Source: Selenomonas sp.
GTDB lineage: Bacteria > Bacillota > Negativicutes > Selenomonadales > Selenomonadaceae
Direction: 5' to 3'
NCBI GenBank assembly: GCA_015265235.1
Contig: JABZYJ010000041.1
Coordinates: 1-13,998 of the forward strand
DNA: 13,998 nucleotides
Positions 1-7,394 of this stretch are shown in pieces. Made by a program: the position numbers and the translations under genes. Numbering within the stretch: the stretch's first letter is position 1; each line of letters starts with the position of its first letter. The notes beneath the pieces are model-generated. The model saw only the letters and a program-made list of their open reading frames with translations, ran no database searches and was not told the origin of the DNA.

Positions 1-871
1 GGATCTCGCATCCGTCCATGAGTGCATATTCCAGCTCGCGCTCACTCGCGGAGATGCCGTTGCGCCGTGCGTAGATCGTGACGTAGCGGCTGCCCTTGCG
101 GATTGCCGTACGTGCAACATCCATCGCGGAGTTGCCCGAGCCGATGACAGCGACGCGATCGCCGAGGTGGTAGACATCGGGGTTCTGGAGATAGTTGACG
201 GCAAAGTGGCAGTTGCCGAGCGTCTCGCCGTGAATGCCAAGACTCTTGGCGCGCCATGCACCCGTGCCCATGAAGATGGCCTCATAGCCGTCGCGGAAGA
301 GATCATCGACGCTGATGGCTCCTCCGATGGTCGTGTTCGGACGGATGTGGATGCCGAGTGTCAGGAGCTTCTCGGCGTAGCGGTCAAGCGTCGAGGGCGG
401 CAGACGAAAATCGGGAATGCCATAGCGCAGCATGCCGCCGATCTTTTGCATCCGCTCGAAGATGGTCACGCCGTAGCCCTCCTGTGCCAGCTTGACCGCG
501 ACGACGATGCCCGCAGGTCCCGCACCGATGACGGCGACATTGTGTCCGTTGTAGGATTTGCGCGCGAGGACGAGCTTGTCGAGATAAGTGTCTGAGATGT
601 AGTGCTCGATGCTTGAGATCTGGATGGGTGCGCCACGTCGTCCCTGAATGCAGTGTCCTTCACACTGGGCATCATGGTCGCAGACCAAGGAGCAGAACAC
701 ACTCATGGGATTGTTGTCGTAGAGCATCGCACCCGCCTCATTGATCTTCCCGTCGAGGAAGAGGCGGATCATCTCCGGGACATTTGTCTGCACGGGGCAG
801 CCCTGCAGGCGGCACAGCGGCTTTTTGCACTGGAGGCAGCGCCGCGACTCGTTAATTACGTGAACAGCCAT
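1..871 (-). CDS. GltD/NfnB-like FAD- and NAD(P)H-dependent oxidoreductase (partial, cut by left edge)
   Basis: The frame is open from an ATG at 869-871 to the left edge and gives 290 residues without a stop, so the 3' part lies outside the window. The N-terminus has cysteine clusters typical of the [4Fe-4S] domain of glutamate synthase small subunit and dihydropyrimidine dehydrogenase relatives: C12, C15, C20, C25, then C60, C64, C70, C74. An FAD-binding Rossmann motif follows (VIGAGPAG, about 114-121). A second nucleotide-binding motif (VIGSGNSAMDVARTA, about 242-256) begins the NAD(P)H domain. Family members transfer electrons between NAD(P)H and a partner such as the glutamate synthase large subunit, ferredoxin via NfnA, or polysulfide. 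No partner gene is visible here, so the specific reaction is unknown. The start is supported by AAAGGA eight bases upstream. The gene is divergent from the chemoreceptor gene. The family is firm; the role is not. Confidence 0.88.
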   Translation of the reverse strand, partial: MAVHVINESRRCLQCKKPLCRLQGCPVQTNVPEMIRLFLDGKINEAGAMLYDNNPMSVFCSLVCDHDAQCEGHCIQGRRGAPIQISSIEHYISDTYLDKLVLARKSYNGHNVAVIGAGPAGIVVAVKLAQEGYGVTIFERMQKIGGMLRYGIPDFRLPPSTLDRYAEKLLTLGIHIRPNTTIGGAISVDDLFRDGYEAIFMGTGAWRAKSLGIHGETLGNCHFAVNYLQNPDVYHLGDRVAVIGSGNSAMDVARTAIRKGSRYVTIYARRNGISASERELEYALMDGCEI

Positions 872-927
872 GTAGCTAATCCTTTCGTTTTGTCGTATCG
901 CTTCTTAAAATAAAAATACACGAAAAC

Positions 928-956
928 ATTATAGCACAACTCGTTCCCGCTGTCAT
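928..956 (-). promoter_or_regulatory. Sigma-A-type promoter for the GltD-like gene
   Basis: Read on the minus strand, ATGACA (951-956, 5 of 6 to the -35 consensus) is separated by exactly 17 bases from a perfect TATAAT (928-933). It lies about 57 bases upstream of the ATG at 871. This is one of the best promoter matches in the window. Confidence 0.75.
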
Positions 957-1015
957 AGATGCAGAAAAGAAAGCGTTCTGTCGTAATACGATATATTGTT
1001 GCTTTTAAAAATTAT

Positions 1016-1044
1016 TTGCAAAGAATTAGAATACATGATACTAT
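1016..1044 (+). promoter_or_regulatory. Possible promoter for the chemoreceptor gene
   Basis: TTGCAA (1016-1021) and TACTAT (1039-1044) lie 17 bases apart, 36 bases before the chosen ATG at 1080. Each hexamer matches the sigma-A consensus at 4 of 6 positions. The surrounding sequence is AT-rich, so a chance match is possible. Placing the promoter here would exclude the longer upstream reading from 996. Confidence 0.35.
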
Positions 1045-1079
1045 TTCTGCGTTGGAATCATGATGTGGGAGGAGATATC

Positions 1080-3083
1080 ATGCAGTTCAGATCCATTCGG
1101 ACAAAGTTTTTGGCATCGCTGCTGCCAGTGATGTTGGTCGGATTTCTCGCGTTCTTTGGCATCAGCTATAAAATGGCAAGCAACATGCTCATTGACAACG
1201 CGGATACGATTGGCAAAGGGGTCGGCAAGCAGGCGGCACTTGAGGTGCAGCGTCTCTTTGAGACGAATGTGGTGCATTTGGAGATCCTCGCGGAGGACAA
1301 TGCCATTCTGCACGGCAGCGATGAGGAAAAACTTGCTGCCCTGCAGGCGGTGCAGTCTCAGACAGAGGTGTTCTCGAATGTGGCATACCTCGATCGAAAC
1401 GGTGTCGGAATTGATACGGAGAGCGGCTCTGTCGACCGTTCGGATCGCGGCTATTTCAAGCAGGCAGTTCAGACGCAGAAGACGGCAATCTCGGGGCCGA
1501 TCATTGCGACATCAGGGAAGGCGATTGCCGTCATCGGTGTTCCTGTAAAGGAGAACGGCTCGGTCGTCGGCGTGGTCGCGGGGACGGTCGTTCTGTCGCG
1601 CTTCGACGAGCTCCTTGCGAAGATGAGTCCCTACCGCACAGGACAGGTGCTTGTGATGGATGAGTCGGGCATCGTGATGATCCATCCTCACGAGGAGGCA
1701 CAGGTTGGCAAGCTGGATTTCAGCAAGGAGAATTCGAGTGCCAAGCTCTCAAAGGATCTTGTGGATGGCTTTAAGTCCATGCTCGACAAGGATCAGCCGA
1801 CGCTCGTCCACTATGAGCGTGAGTCCGGCGAGGAGATGACGGGCGTTCTTGTGCCGATTCATCTCGACGGACGGCGCTGGGTGGTCATGTCCGAGGCATC
1901 GAACAGTGAAATCCTTGCGAATGCCCATGACCTCCTGCTGGTGCTTGCAGGGCTGACCCTCATCATTGTGATCCTTGTTTCGGGCGTTATCTTCTATATC
2001 TCGAATAGCTTTGCAGACAACATCAAAAAGGCGGTACGCGTCTGTGAGACCATCAACAGTGGCGACCTGCGCGAGATGCCGCGCACCATTACGTCGCAGG
2101 ATGAGATGGGGCAGCTCTCCGATGGCTTGGCACAGATGCGCCATACGCTCAACGTGCTGATCAAGAAGATCCAGTCCAACGCCGCAGAGCTGTCGAACTC
2201 GGCAGAGGGGCTCACGGAGGCCTCTCATCAGACGGCGGAGGCATCCAACCATGTCGCTGCGTCGATTGCCGAGATCGCCGAGGGGATCGAGCGGCAGTCC
2301 ACCTCCTCCACCTCGGTGGCAGGAGCGGCGACGTCGATTTCCGGGCATGCAGCTGACATGGCGAAACAGGCGGACGCCGTTGCCGAAGTATCACAGCATA
2401 CCGTCGAGCGCGTACGCGAGGGGCGCAGCTCCATCGATGAAGTCGTGAACTACATGGAGCAGATCAAGACGGGCTCGGAGACGGTCGATGCCGCGATTGC
2501 AGCACTCGGCAAGGGCTCGGAGGAGATCAGCAAGAGCGTTGAGGTCATCGGCAGCATTGCAGAGCAGACAAATCTGCTTGCGCTCAATGCCGCCATCGAG
2601 GCTGCGCGTGCAGGCGAGCATGGGCGCGGCTTTGCGGTCGTCGCCGAGGAGGTCAGAAAGCTTGCCGAGGAATCGGGTGAGTTCTCAAAGAAGATCTCTG
2701 AGATCATGACGTCCGTGCAGGCGGATATGGAACGCGCTGTTGAGGCGGGAAAGCGCGGCAATGAGTACGTTGGACACGGCCTCACCTCCGTGCGCACAGC
2801 AGATGAGGTGTTCCAGTCGATTGCTGCGTCGATTCAGCAACTCGGCGACGGGATCGAGGGGATTACGTCCGGCATCCGTCAGATGGAGACCGAGACGCAG
2901 ACCGTACGCGCCCAGATCGACGAGATCCAAAAGATCAGTACGGCAAGTGCGGACAGCAGTCAGAGTGTCTCTGCGGCGACCGAGGAACAGTCCGCCTCCA
3001 CGCAGGAGATTGCCGCCGCGTCGCGCCGTCTCTCGGGGCTTGCCGAGGAACTGGCGGAGGAGACCAAGAAGTTTAAGTTATAG
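1080..3083 (+). CDS. Methyl-accepting chemotaxis protein with dCache sensor domain
   Basis: This is a 667-residue transmembrane chemoreceptor. It has TM1 (about 11-31), a large extracytoplasmic double-Cache-like domain (about 35-280, with DRSDRGYFKQAV at 119-130 and ISGP at 137-140), TM2 (about 284-308), a HAMP domain (about 309-362) and a long coiled-coil signalling domain. The conserved hairpin tip EQTNLLALNAAIEAARAGEH lies at about 495-514 and would contact CheA and CheW. The ligand cannot be read from sequence. There is no C-terminal CheR/CheB-tethering pentapeptide; the protein ends KKFKL. The start was set at 1080 because GGGAGGAG lies just upstream. An in-frame extension to 996 lacks a ribosome binding site and overlaps the putative promoter. 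No other chemotaxis gene is adjacent, so it is probably an orphan receptor feeding a pathway encoded elsewhere. Confidence 0.95.
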   Translation: MQFRSIRTKFLASLLPVMLVGFLAFFGISYKMASNMLIDNADTIGKGVGKQAALEVQRLFETNVVHLEILAEDNAILHGSDEEKLAALQAVQSQTEVFSNVAYLDRNGVGIDTESGSVDRSDRGYFKQAVQTQKTAISGPIIATSGKAIAVIGVPVKENGSVVGVVAGTVVLSRFDELLAKMSPYRTGQVLVMDESGIVMIHPHEEAQVGKLDFSKENSSAKLSKDLVDGFKSMLDKDQPTLVHYERESGEEMTGVLVPIHLDGRRWVVMSEASNSEILANAHDLLLVLAGLTLIIVILVSGVIFYISNSFADNIKKAVRVCETINSGDLREMPRTITSQDEMGQLSDGLAQMRHTLNVLIKKIQSNAAELSNSAEGLTEASHQTAEASNHVAASIAEIAEGIERQSTSSTSVAGAATSISGHAADMAKQADAVAEVSQHTVERVREGRSSIDEVVNYMEQIKTGSETVDAAIAALGKGSEEISKSVEVIGSIAEQTNLLALNAAIEAARAGEHGRGFAVVAEEVRKLAEESGEFSKKISEIMTSVQADMERAVEAGKRGNEYVGHGLTSVRTADEVFQSIAASIQQLGDGIEGITSGIRQMETETQTVRAQIDEIQKISTASADSSQSVSAATEEQSASTQEIAAASRRLSGLAEELAEETKKFKL

Positions 3084-3111
3084 AGCTCATCAAAACGGAT
3101 GGCTGTGTAAG

Positions 3112-3145
3112 AAGGAGTCACTGCTCTTGCAGTGGCTCCTTTCCT
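3112..3145 (+). terminator. Rho-independent terminator after the chemoreceptor gene
   Basis: A 13-bp stem pairs 3112-3124 with 3129-3141 through a TCTT loop, with a single G-U pair, and a short T-rich tail (TTTCCT) follows. It lies 28 bases after the chemoreceptor stop codon. The T-tract is weak but the stem is near perfect. Confidence 0.7.
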
Positions 3146-3155
3146 GTTGTATGAT
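3128..3155 (+). promoter_or_regulatory. Possible promoter overlapping the terminator, for the polyamine operon
   Basis: TATGAT (3150-3155, 5 of 6 to the -10 consensus) sits 17 bases after TTGCAG (3128-3133, only 3 of 6 to the -35 consensus). The -35 would lie inside the 3' arm of the preceding terminator. A promoter is expected somewhere here because the polyamine genes follow a terminator, but the weak -35 keeps this tentative. Confidence 0.35.
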
Positions 3156-3179
3156 AGAACCATAAAAGGAGGCGTTTTC

Positions 3180-4379
3180 ATGGGAAAAGCGATGATTATC
3201 GGTGCGGGCGGCGTGGCGAGCGTTGCCGTGCATAAATGCTGTCAGAATCCCGAGGTGTTTGAGGAGATCCTCATCGCCTCGCGTACGAAGTCAAAATGTG
3301 ATGCGCTGAAGGAAAAACTGGATGGCGGTAAAACGAAGATTCACACCGCTGCCGTAGATGCAGACGATGTGCCTGCCCTGACGGCACTCATCAAGGATTT
3401 CGCGCCGGACGTCGTGCTGAATCTGGCACTCCCGTATCAGGATCTGCACATCATGGATGCGTGTCTTGCTGCGGGCGTTCACTATGTGGATACGGCGAAT
3501 TACGAGCCGGAGGATACGGCGAAGTTTGAGTACAGCTGGCAGTGGGCGTATGCTGACCGCTTCCGTGCGGCAGGGCTGACGGCTCTCCTCGGGTCGGGCT
3601 TTGACCCCGGGGTGACGGGCGTTTTCAGCGCCTATGCGATGAAGCATGAATTCGACGAGATCAACTATATCGACATCCTCGACTGCAACGGCGGCGACCA
3701 TGGCTACCCCTTTGCGACGAATTTCAATCCGGAGATCAACATCCGCGAGGTATCGGCAAACGGCAGCTTTTGGGAGAACGGTGCGTGGGTCGAGACGAAG
3801 CCGATGGAGATCAAGCGCGTCTACGACTTCGCCGAAGTCGGCAAAAAGGATATGTACCTCCTCCATCACGAGGAGCTGGAGTCCCTCGCGAAGAACATCA
3901 AGGGGATCAGGCGCATCCGCTTCTTTATGACGTTTGGCGAGAGCTATCTGACGCACCTGCGCTGTCTCGAGAATGTCGGCATGACCTCGATCGAGCCGAT
4001 TGACTTTGAGGGGAAGCAGATCATCCCGCTCCAGTTCCTGAAGGCCGTCCTGCCCGATCCTGCGAGCCTTGGCCCACGGACGAAGGGGAAGACGAACATC
4101 GGCTGCATCTTCCGTGGGAAGAAGAACGGTGCAGAGAAGAACTACTATCTTTACAATGTCTGCGACCATGAGAAATGCTACGCCGAGGTCGGCTCGCAGG
4201 CAGTCGCCTATACCACGGGCGTGCCTGCGATGATCGGCGCGATGATGGTCATGACAGGGAAGTGGCGGAAACCCGGCGTCTTTAACGTTGAGGAGTTCGA
4301 TCCGGATCCGTTCATGGATGCGCTGAATCGGTGGGGGCTGCCGTGGCAGGAGAGCCATGACCCCGTGCTGGTGGACTGA
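3180..4379 (+). CDS. Carboxynorspermidine/carboxyspermidine dehydrogenase (saccharopine dehydrogenase family)
   Basis: This 399-residue cytosolic enzyme has an N-terminal NAD(P) Rossmann motif (IIGAGGVASV, 6-15) and the blocks YVDTANYEP (102-110) and GSGFDPGVTG (138-147), which mark the saccharopine dehydrogenase-like carboxy(nor)spermidine synthase group. Family enzymes reductively condense L-aspartate beta-semialdehyde with putrescine or 1,3-diaminopropane, giving carboxyspermidine or carboxynorspermidine. The next gene is the matching decarboxylase, overlapping by one base (TGATG), which strongly supports this call over a lysine-pathway saccharopine dehydrogenase. The ATG at 3180 has AAAAGGAGG eight bases upstream. 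An in-frame extension to 3132 would start inside the terminator hairpin and is rejected. Which diamine is used cannot be told from sequence. Confidence 0.92.
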   Translation: MGKAMIIGAGGVASVAVHKCCQNPEVFEEILIASRTKSKCDALKEKLDGGKTKIHTAAVDADDVPALTALIKDFAPDVVLNLALPYQDLHIMDACLAAGVHYVDTANYEPEDTAKFEYSWQWAYADRFRAAGLTALLGSGFDPGVTGVFSAYAMKHEFDEINYIDILDCNGGDHGYPFATNFNPEINIREVSANGSFWENGAWVETKPMEIKRVYDFAEVGKKDMYLLHHEELESLAKNIKGIRRIRFFMTFGESYLTHLRCLENVGMTSIEPIDFEGKQIIPLQFLKAVLPDPASLGPRTKGKTNIGCIFRGKKNGAEKNYYLYNVCDHEKCYAEVGSQAVAYTTGVPAMIGAMMVMTGKWRKPGVFNVEEFDPDPFMDALNRWGLPWQESHDPVLVD

Positions 4380-5515
4380 TGGCGGCGAATGCATGGCGTG
4401 CGGAGTGGAACGAGGTTCCCACGCCGTCCTATCTCGTCTATGAGGAGCTTTTGGAGAAGAACCTCAAAGTCCTTGCCGAGGTCGCAGAGGATACGGGAGC
4501 AACGATCCTCCTCGCACAAAAGTGCTTCTCCATGTATCACTACTATCCGCTGATTGGGCGCTATCTGGCGGGGACGACAGCGAGCGGCATCTATGAAGCG
4601 CGTCTCTCGCAGGAGGAGATGGGCAAAGAAAACCACGTCTTTAAGCCCGCCTATGAGGATGAGGAGATTGAACAGCTCGCGTCGATCTGCGATCATATCA
4701 TCTTTAACTCGTTTTCCCAGTGGGAACGGTTCGGTACCGTGGCACGTCTGCACGGTGCGTCCTGTGGGATGCGCATCAACCCCGAGTGCTCGACGCAGGA
4801 TCATGCCATCTATGATCCGTGTGCACCGGGGTCACGCCTTGGCGTAAAGATTGCGGATTTTCGTCCCGATCTTCTCGCGGGGCTTGACGGCCTGCACTTT
4901 CATACGCTCTGTGAACAGGGGGCGGATGCACTTGCAAAGACGCTTGATGCCGTGGAGGAAAAGTTCGGGGAGTACCTTTATGGGATGAAGTGGCTGAACT
5001 TTGGCGGCGGTCACCATATCACGCGCGTGGGTTACGATATTGCCCTGCTCAAGAAGCTGATCCGCCGCGTACAGGAAAAATATCATGTGGCGGTCTATCT
5101 CGAGCCGGGGGAGGCAGTCGCGCTGAACGCGGGCTTTCTTGTCTCCGAGGTACTCGACGTACAGGCGGGCGGGAACGTGATTCTAAGCACCTCCGCCGCC
5201 TGCCACATGCCCGATGTCATCGAGATGCCTTACCGCCCGCCCGTCGTCGGTGCGGGCGAAGCGGGGGAGAAGGCTCATACGTACACCTTGGCAGGGCCGA
5301 CCTGCCTGGCGGGCGACACGATTGGAACCTACTCGTTTGATGTACCGCTGCGCATCGGCGACCGCGTCGTATTCGGCGATATGGCAATCTATACCATGGT
5401 CAAGAACAATACGTTCAACGGAATGCCGCTGCCGCATATTATCGCTGTTTCCACACAGGGAGAATGGGACGTTGTGCGCAGCTTCGGCTATGACGACTTT
5501 AAGATGAGACTGTGA
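4379..5515 (+). CDS. nspC: Carboxynorspermidine/carboxyspermidine decarboxylase (PLP, fold type III)
   Basis: This 378-residue alanine-racemase-fold decarboxylase removes the carboxylate from carboxy(nor)spermidine to give (nor)spermidine, the last step of the pathway begun by the preceding gene. Visible signature elements are the PLP-binding lysine in AQKCFS (K48), HFHTLCEQ (173-180), the glycine loop NFGGGHH (207-213) that holds the PLP phosphate, EPGE (242-245), and the catalytic cysteine region GPTCLAGD (C309). Length and motif order fit NspC rather than the longer ornithine, lysine or arginine decarboxylases. The start codon overlaps the upstream stop (TGATG), which suggests translational coupling and near-equal expression. 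The neighbours give no separate regulatory signal. Confidence 0.93.
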   Translation: MAANAWRAEWNEVPTPSYLVYEELLEKNLKVLAEVAEDTGATILLAQKCFSMYHYYPLIGRYLAGTTASGIYEARLSQEEMGKENHVFKPAYEDEEIEQLASICDHIIFNSFSQWERFGTVARLHGASCGMRINPECSTQDHAIYDPCAPGSRLGVKIADFRPDLLAGLDGLHFHTLCEQGADALAKTLDAVEEKFGEYLYGMKWLNFGGGHHITRVGYDIALLKKLIRRVQEKYHVAVYLEPGEAVALNAGFLVSEVLDVQAGGNVILSTSAACHMPDVIEMPYRPPVVGAGEAGEKAHTYTLAGPTCLAGDTIGTYSFDVPLRIGDRVVFGDMAIYTMVKNNTFNGMPLPHIIAVSTQGEWDVVRSFGYDDFKMRL

Positions 5516-5525
5516 AACAGATCAG

Positions 5526-5558
5526 AGGCACGAGAGCTTTCGGCTTTCGTGTCTTTTT
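5526..5558 (+). terminator. Rho-independent terminator after the polyamine operon
   Basis: An 11-bp stem (5527-5537 with 5543-5553, two G-U pairs) closes a TTTCG loop and is followed by five T residues (5554-5558). It lies 11 bases after the decarboxylase stop codon and separates the polyamine operon from the respiratory genes. Confidence 0.88.
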
Positions 5559-5586
5559 ATATAAGTTTTCTCTATATTATACTAGC

Positions 5587-5615
5587 TTGTGTTTATTCAT
5601 GTGGCGCATTATAAT
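5587..5615 (+). promoter_or_regulatory. Probable promoter of the flavoprotein-cytochrome operon
   Basis: A perfect TATAAT (5610-5615) lies 17 bases after TTGTGT (5587-5592, 3 of 6 to the -35 consensus). It is 22 bases before the ATG at 5638 and downstream of the terminator that ends the previous operon. The -10 is excellent and the -35 weak, which can indicate an activator-dependent promoter, though no activator site was recognised. Confidence 0.55.
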
Positions 5616-5637
5616 GAGGGCGAAGGGAGTGGATACC

Positions 5638-7380
5638 ATGAAGGAGAACGCGGAACTGAGCCGCCGCAACTTTCTCAAGGGGAGCGCACTTGCACTGGGG
5701 GGGCTTGTCGCCGCACCGACACTGCTGACGGGCTGTGCCGCGAATCCCAACGATCACCTCATCCCGCCCAAACCGTCGGCAGGATCACCGCCGCCGCCCG
5801 CATGGCTCGGGGCAGCACCGGAGATTCCAGCGGAGAAAATCAGTGATACGTACAGTGCGGACATTGTCATTGTCGGCGCAGGCCTTGCGGGCCTGACGGC
5901 GGCGCGTGCAGCATCGGAGCACGGTGCGTCTGTTCTTGTCATGGAGCGGGCGAGCACATGGCAGTGCCGCAGCGGACAGTTCGGCACGATCGGCAACCGC
6001 TATCAGCGGGAGCTGGGCATCAGCTTTGACAAGAACGCCGCCATCCTCGAAAACATGAAGCAAATGGGCTACCGTGCTGATCAGCGCATGTGGAACTACT
6101 GGGCGGAGCACAGCGGCGAGGACTTTGACTGGATGCTCGACCTCGCGCCTGCCGTCCACGTGATGAAGGAGACGGATACGGAGCTCGATCGCACGAAGAT
6201 CAACCTGCAGATGATGCACTATCCGCTCCCGTCGGGGTACAATCGCAGTGAGGAGAACAGCCCAACCTATCCGACCGTCATGACGCTCCTGCCGAGTCAG
6301 GAGCCGCTGTTGACGCTGGTCTATGAGAAATGCCTTGCGCAGGGCTGCAAGTTCATCTATGCAACACGTGCCAAGAAGCTCGTTCGTGAAGAGGACGGCG
6401 GACGCGTGACGGCGGTGATCGGCGAGGACATCCACGGGAAGATCGTCCGGTGTACAGCACGCAAGGCCGTGATTCTGGCGACAGGGGACTATGGCAACAA
6501 CAAGGAAATGATGGCGTATTTTGTTCCGTGGGCCGTCGACTATCTGAACGTCTTCCCGAATCGCGACGCATGGGATACGCCGACGAATACGGGCGACGGA
6601 CATCGGATGGCGGCATGGGTTGGCGGCAAGATCGAGGACGGCCCCCACGCACCGATGATCCATACGCTCGGCGGGCCGCTCGGTGTCGATGCTTATCTCC
6701 TGCTCAACGACGATGGACAGCGGTTCGTCAATGAGGACATTGGCGGACAGCAGCTCTCCTGTGCCATTTATCGTCAGCGCGGCAACTATGCATGGCAGAT
6801 CTTTGATGACAACTGGCCGGAGCAGCTGGGAGCGATGGGCGTTTCCCACGGGAGCGTCAACCACTGTGTTCCTGCCGCCGAGAACCCGAAACTCCCGCCC
6901 GACTGCCAGTGGTCGCTCGGACGGACGTCATATACCTCGCGCGAGGATCTGGACAAGACGCCGGGGCTCATCAAGGCGGGGAGCATCGAGGAACTTGCGG
7001 CAGCGCTTGCGCCGGATCGCCCTGTTGTCCAGCGTACGATATTGGCGGAGATCGCGCACTATAACGAGCTTGCCAATGCGCATCAGGATCGGGATTTCGG
7101 CAAGGCGTCGAAGCGCCTCTTTCCCCTTGAGACCCCGCCGTTTTATGCGGGCAAAATGCTCGGCGGCGCACTCCTCGTCAACATGGGCGGGCTGACGGTG
7201 AACCCTGAGGACGGCAACGTACTGGATGCAGAGTACCACGGCATCCCCGGGCTCTATGCCGTCGGCAACACACAGGGCGGCCGCTTTGTGGGTGACTATC
7301 CCGTTGTGACGGCGGGCGTCAGTCATGCCTTTGCACTCGTCTATGGGCGGCTGGTCGGCAATGTTACGGCACAGATCTGA
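5638..7380 (+). CDS. Tat-exported, putatively lipid-anchored FAD-dependent reductase (fumarate reductase flavoprotein superfamily)
   Basis: This 580-residue flavoprotein begins with a twin-arginine signal (SRRNFLKG, 8-15), a hydrophobic stretch and a lipobox-like LLTGC (C33), so it is probably exported folded with FAD and possibly lipid-anchored. A proline-rich linker (about 43-55) leads to the FAD Rossmann motif (VIVGAGLAGLTAA, 77-89; E103). Further FAD_binding_2 blocks are NTGDGHRMA (317-325), LNDDGQRFVNE (356-366), MGGLTVNP (516-523) and GLYAVGNTQGG (538-548). There is no heme or FMN-binding domain, so electrons must come from a partner; a membrane multiheme cytochrome follows 14 bases later. 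Compared from memory with Shewanella FccA, residues equivalent to R402, H504 and R544 appear to be G370, V514 and Y554, arguing against fumarate. The acceptor is unknown. ATG 5638 follows AAGGGAG; an in-frame extension to 5512 runs through the terminator and promoter. Confidence 0.9.
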   Translation: MKENAELSRRNFLKGSALALGGLVAAPTLLTGCAANPNDHLIPPKPSAGSPPPPAWLGAAPEIPAEKISDTYSADIVIVGAGLAGLTAARAASEHGASVLVMERASTWQCRSGQFGTIGNRYQRELGISFDKNAAILENMKQMGYRADQRMWNYWAEHSGEDFDWMLDLAPAVHVMKETDTELDRTKINLQMMHYPLPSGYNRSEENSPTYPTVMTLLPSQEPLLTLVYEKCLAQGCKFIYATRAKKLVREEDGGRVTAVIGEDIHGKIVRCTARKAVILATGDYGNNKEMMAYFVPWAVDYLNVFPNRDAWDTPTNTGDGHRMAAWVGGKIEDGPHAPMIHTLGGPLGVDAYLLLNDDGQRFVNEDIGGQQLSCAIYRQRGNYAWQIFDDNWPEQLGAMGVSHGSVNHCVPAAENPKLPPDCQWSLGRTSYTSREDLDKTPGLIKAGSIEELAAALAPDRPVVQRTILAEIAHYNELANAHQDRDFGKASKRLFPLETPPFYAGKMLGGALLVNMGGLTVNPEDGNVLDAEYHGIPGLYAVGNTQGGRFVGDYPVVTAGVSHAFALVYGRLVGNVTAQI

Positions 7381-7394
7381 TGGAGGGGAGAACG

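Noticed and set aside
996..1079. Longer N-terminus for the chemoreceptor
   Set aside because: It starts at a TTG without a Shine-Dalgarno sequence and crosses the probable promoter. The ATG at 1080 has GGAGGAG and starts right before TM1.
3291..4394. Long minus-strand open frame (367 codons) opposite the carboxy(nor)spermidine dehydrogenase gene
   Set aside because: It reads antisense to a well-recognised enzyme, its translation resembles no family and is rich in R, H and I, and it looks like a codon-bias shadow in GC-rich DNA.
5512..5637. Longer N-terminus for the flavoprotein
   Set aside because: The extension crosses an intrinsic terminator and a TATAAT promoter and would displace the Tat signal from the N-terminus.
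5785..6864. Long minus-strand open frame (359 codons) opposite the flavoprotein gene
   Set aside because: Antisense to a clear FAD protein, with no recognisable motif. Same shadow explanation.
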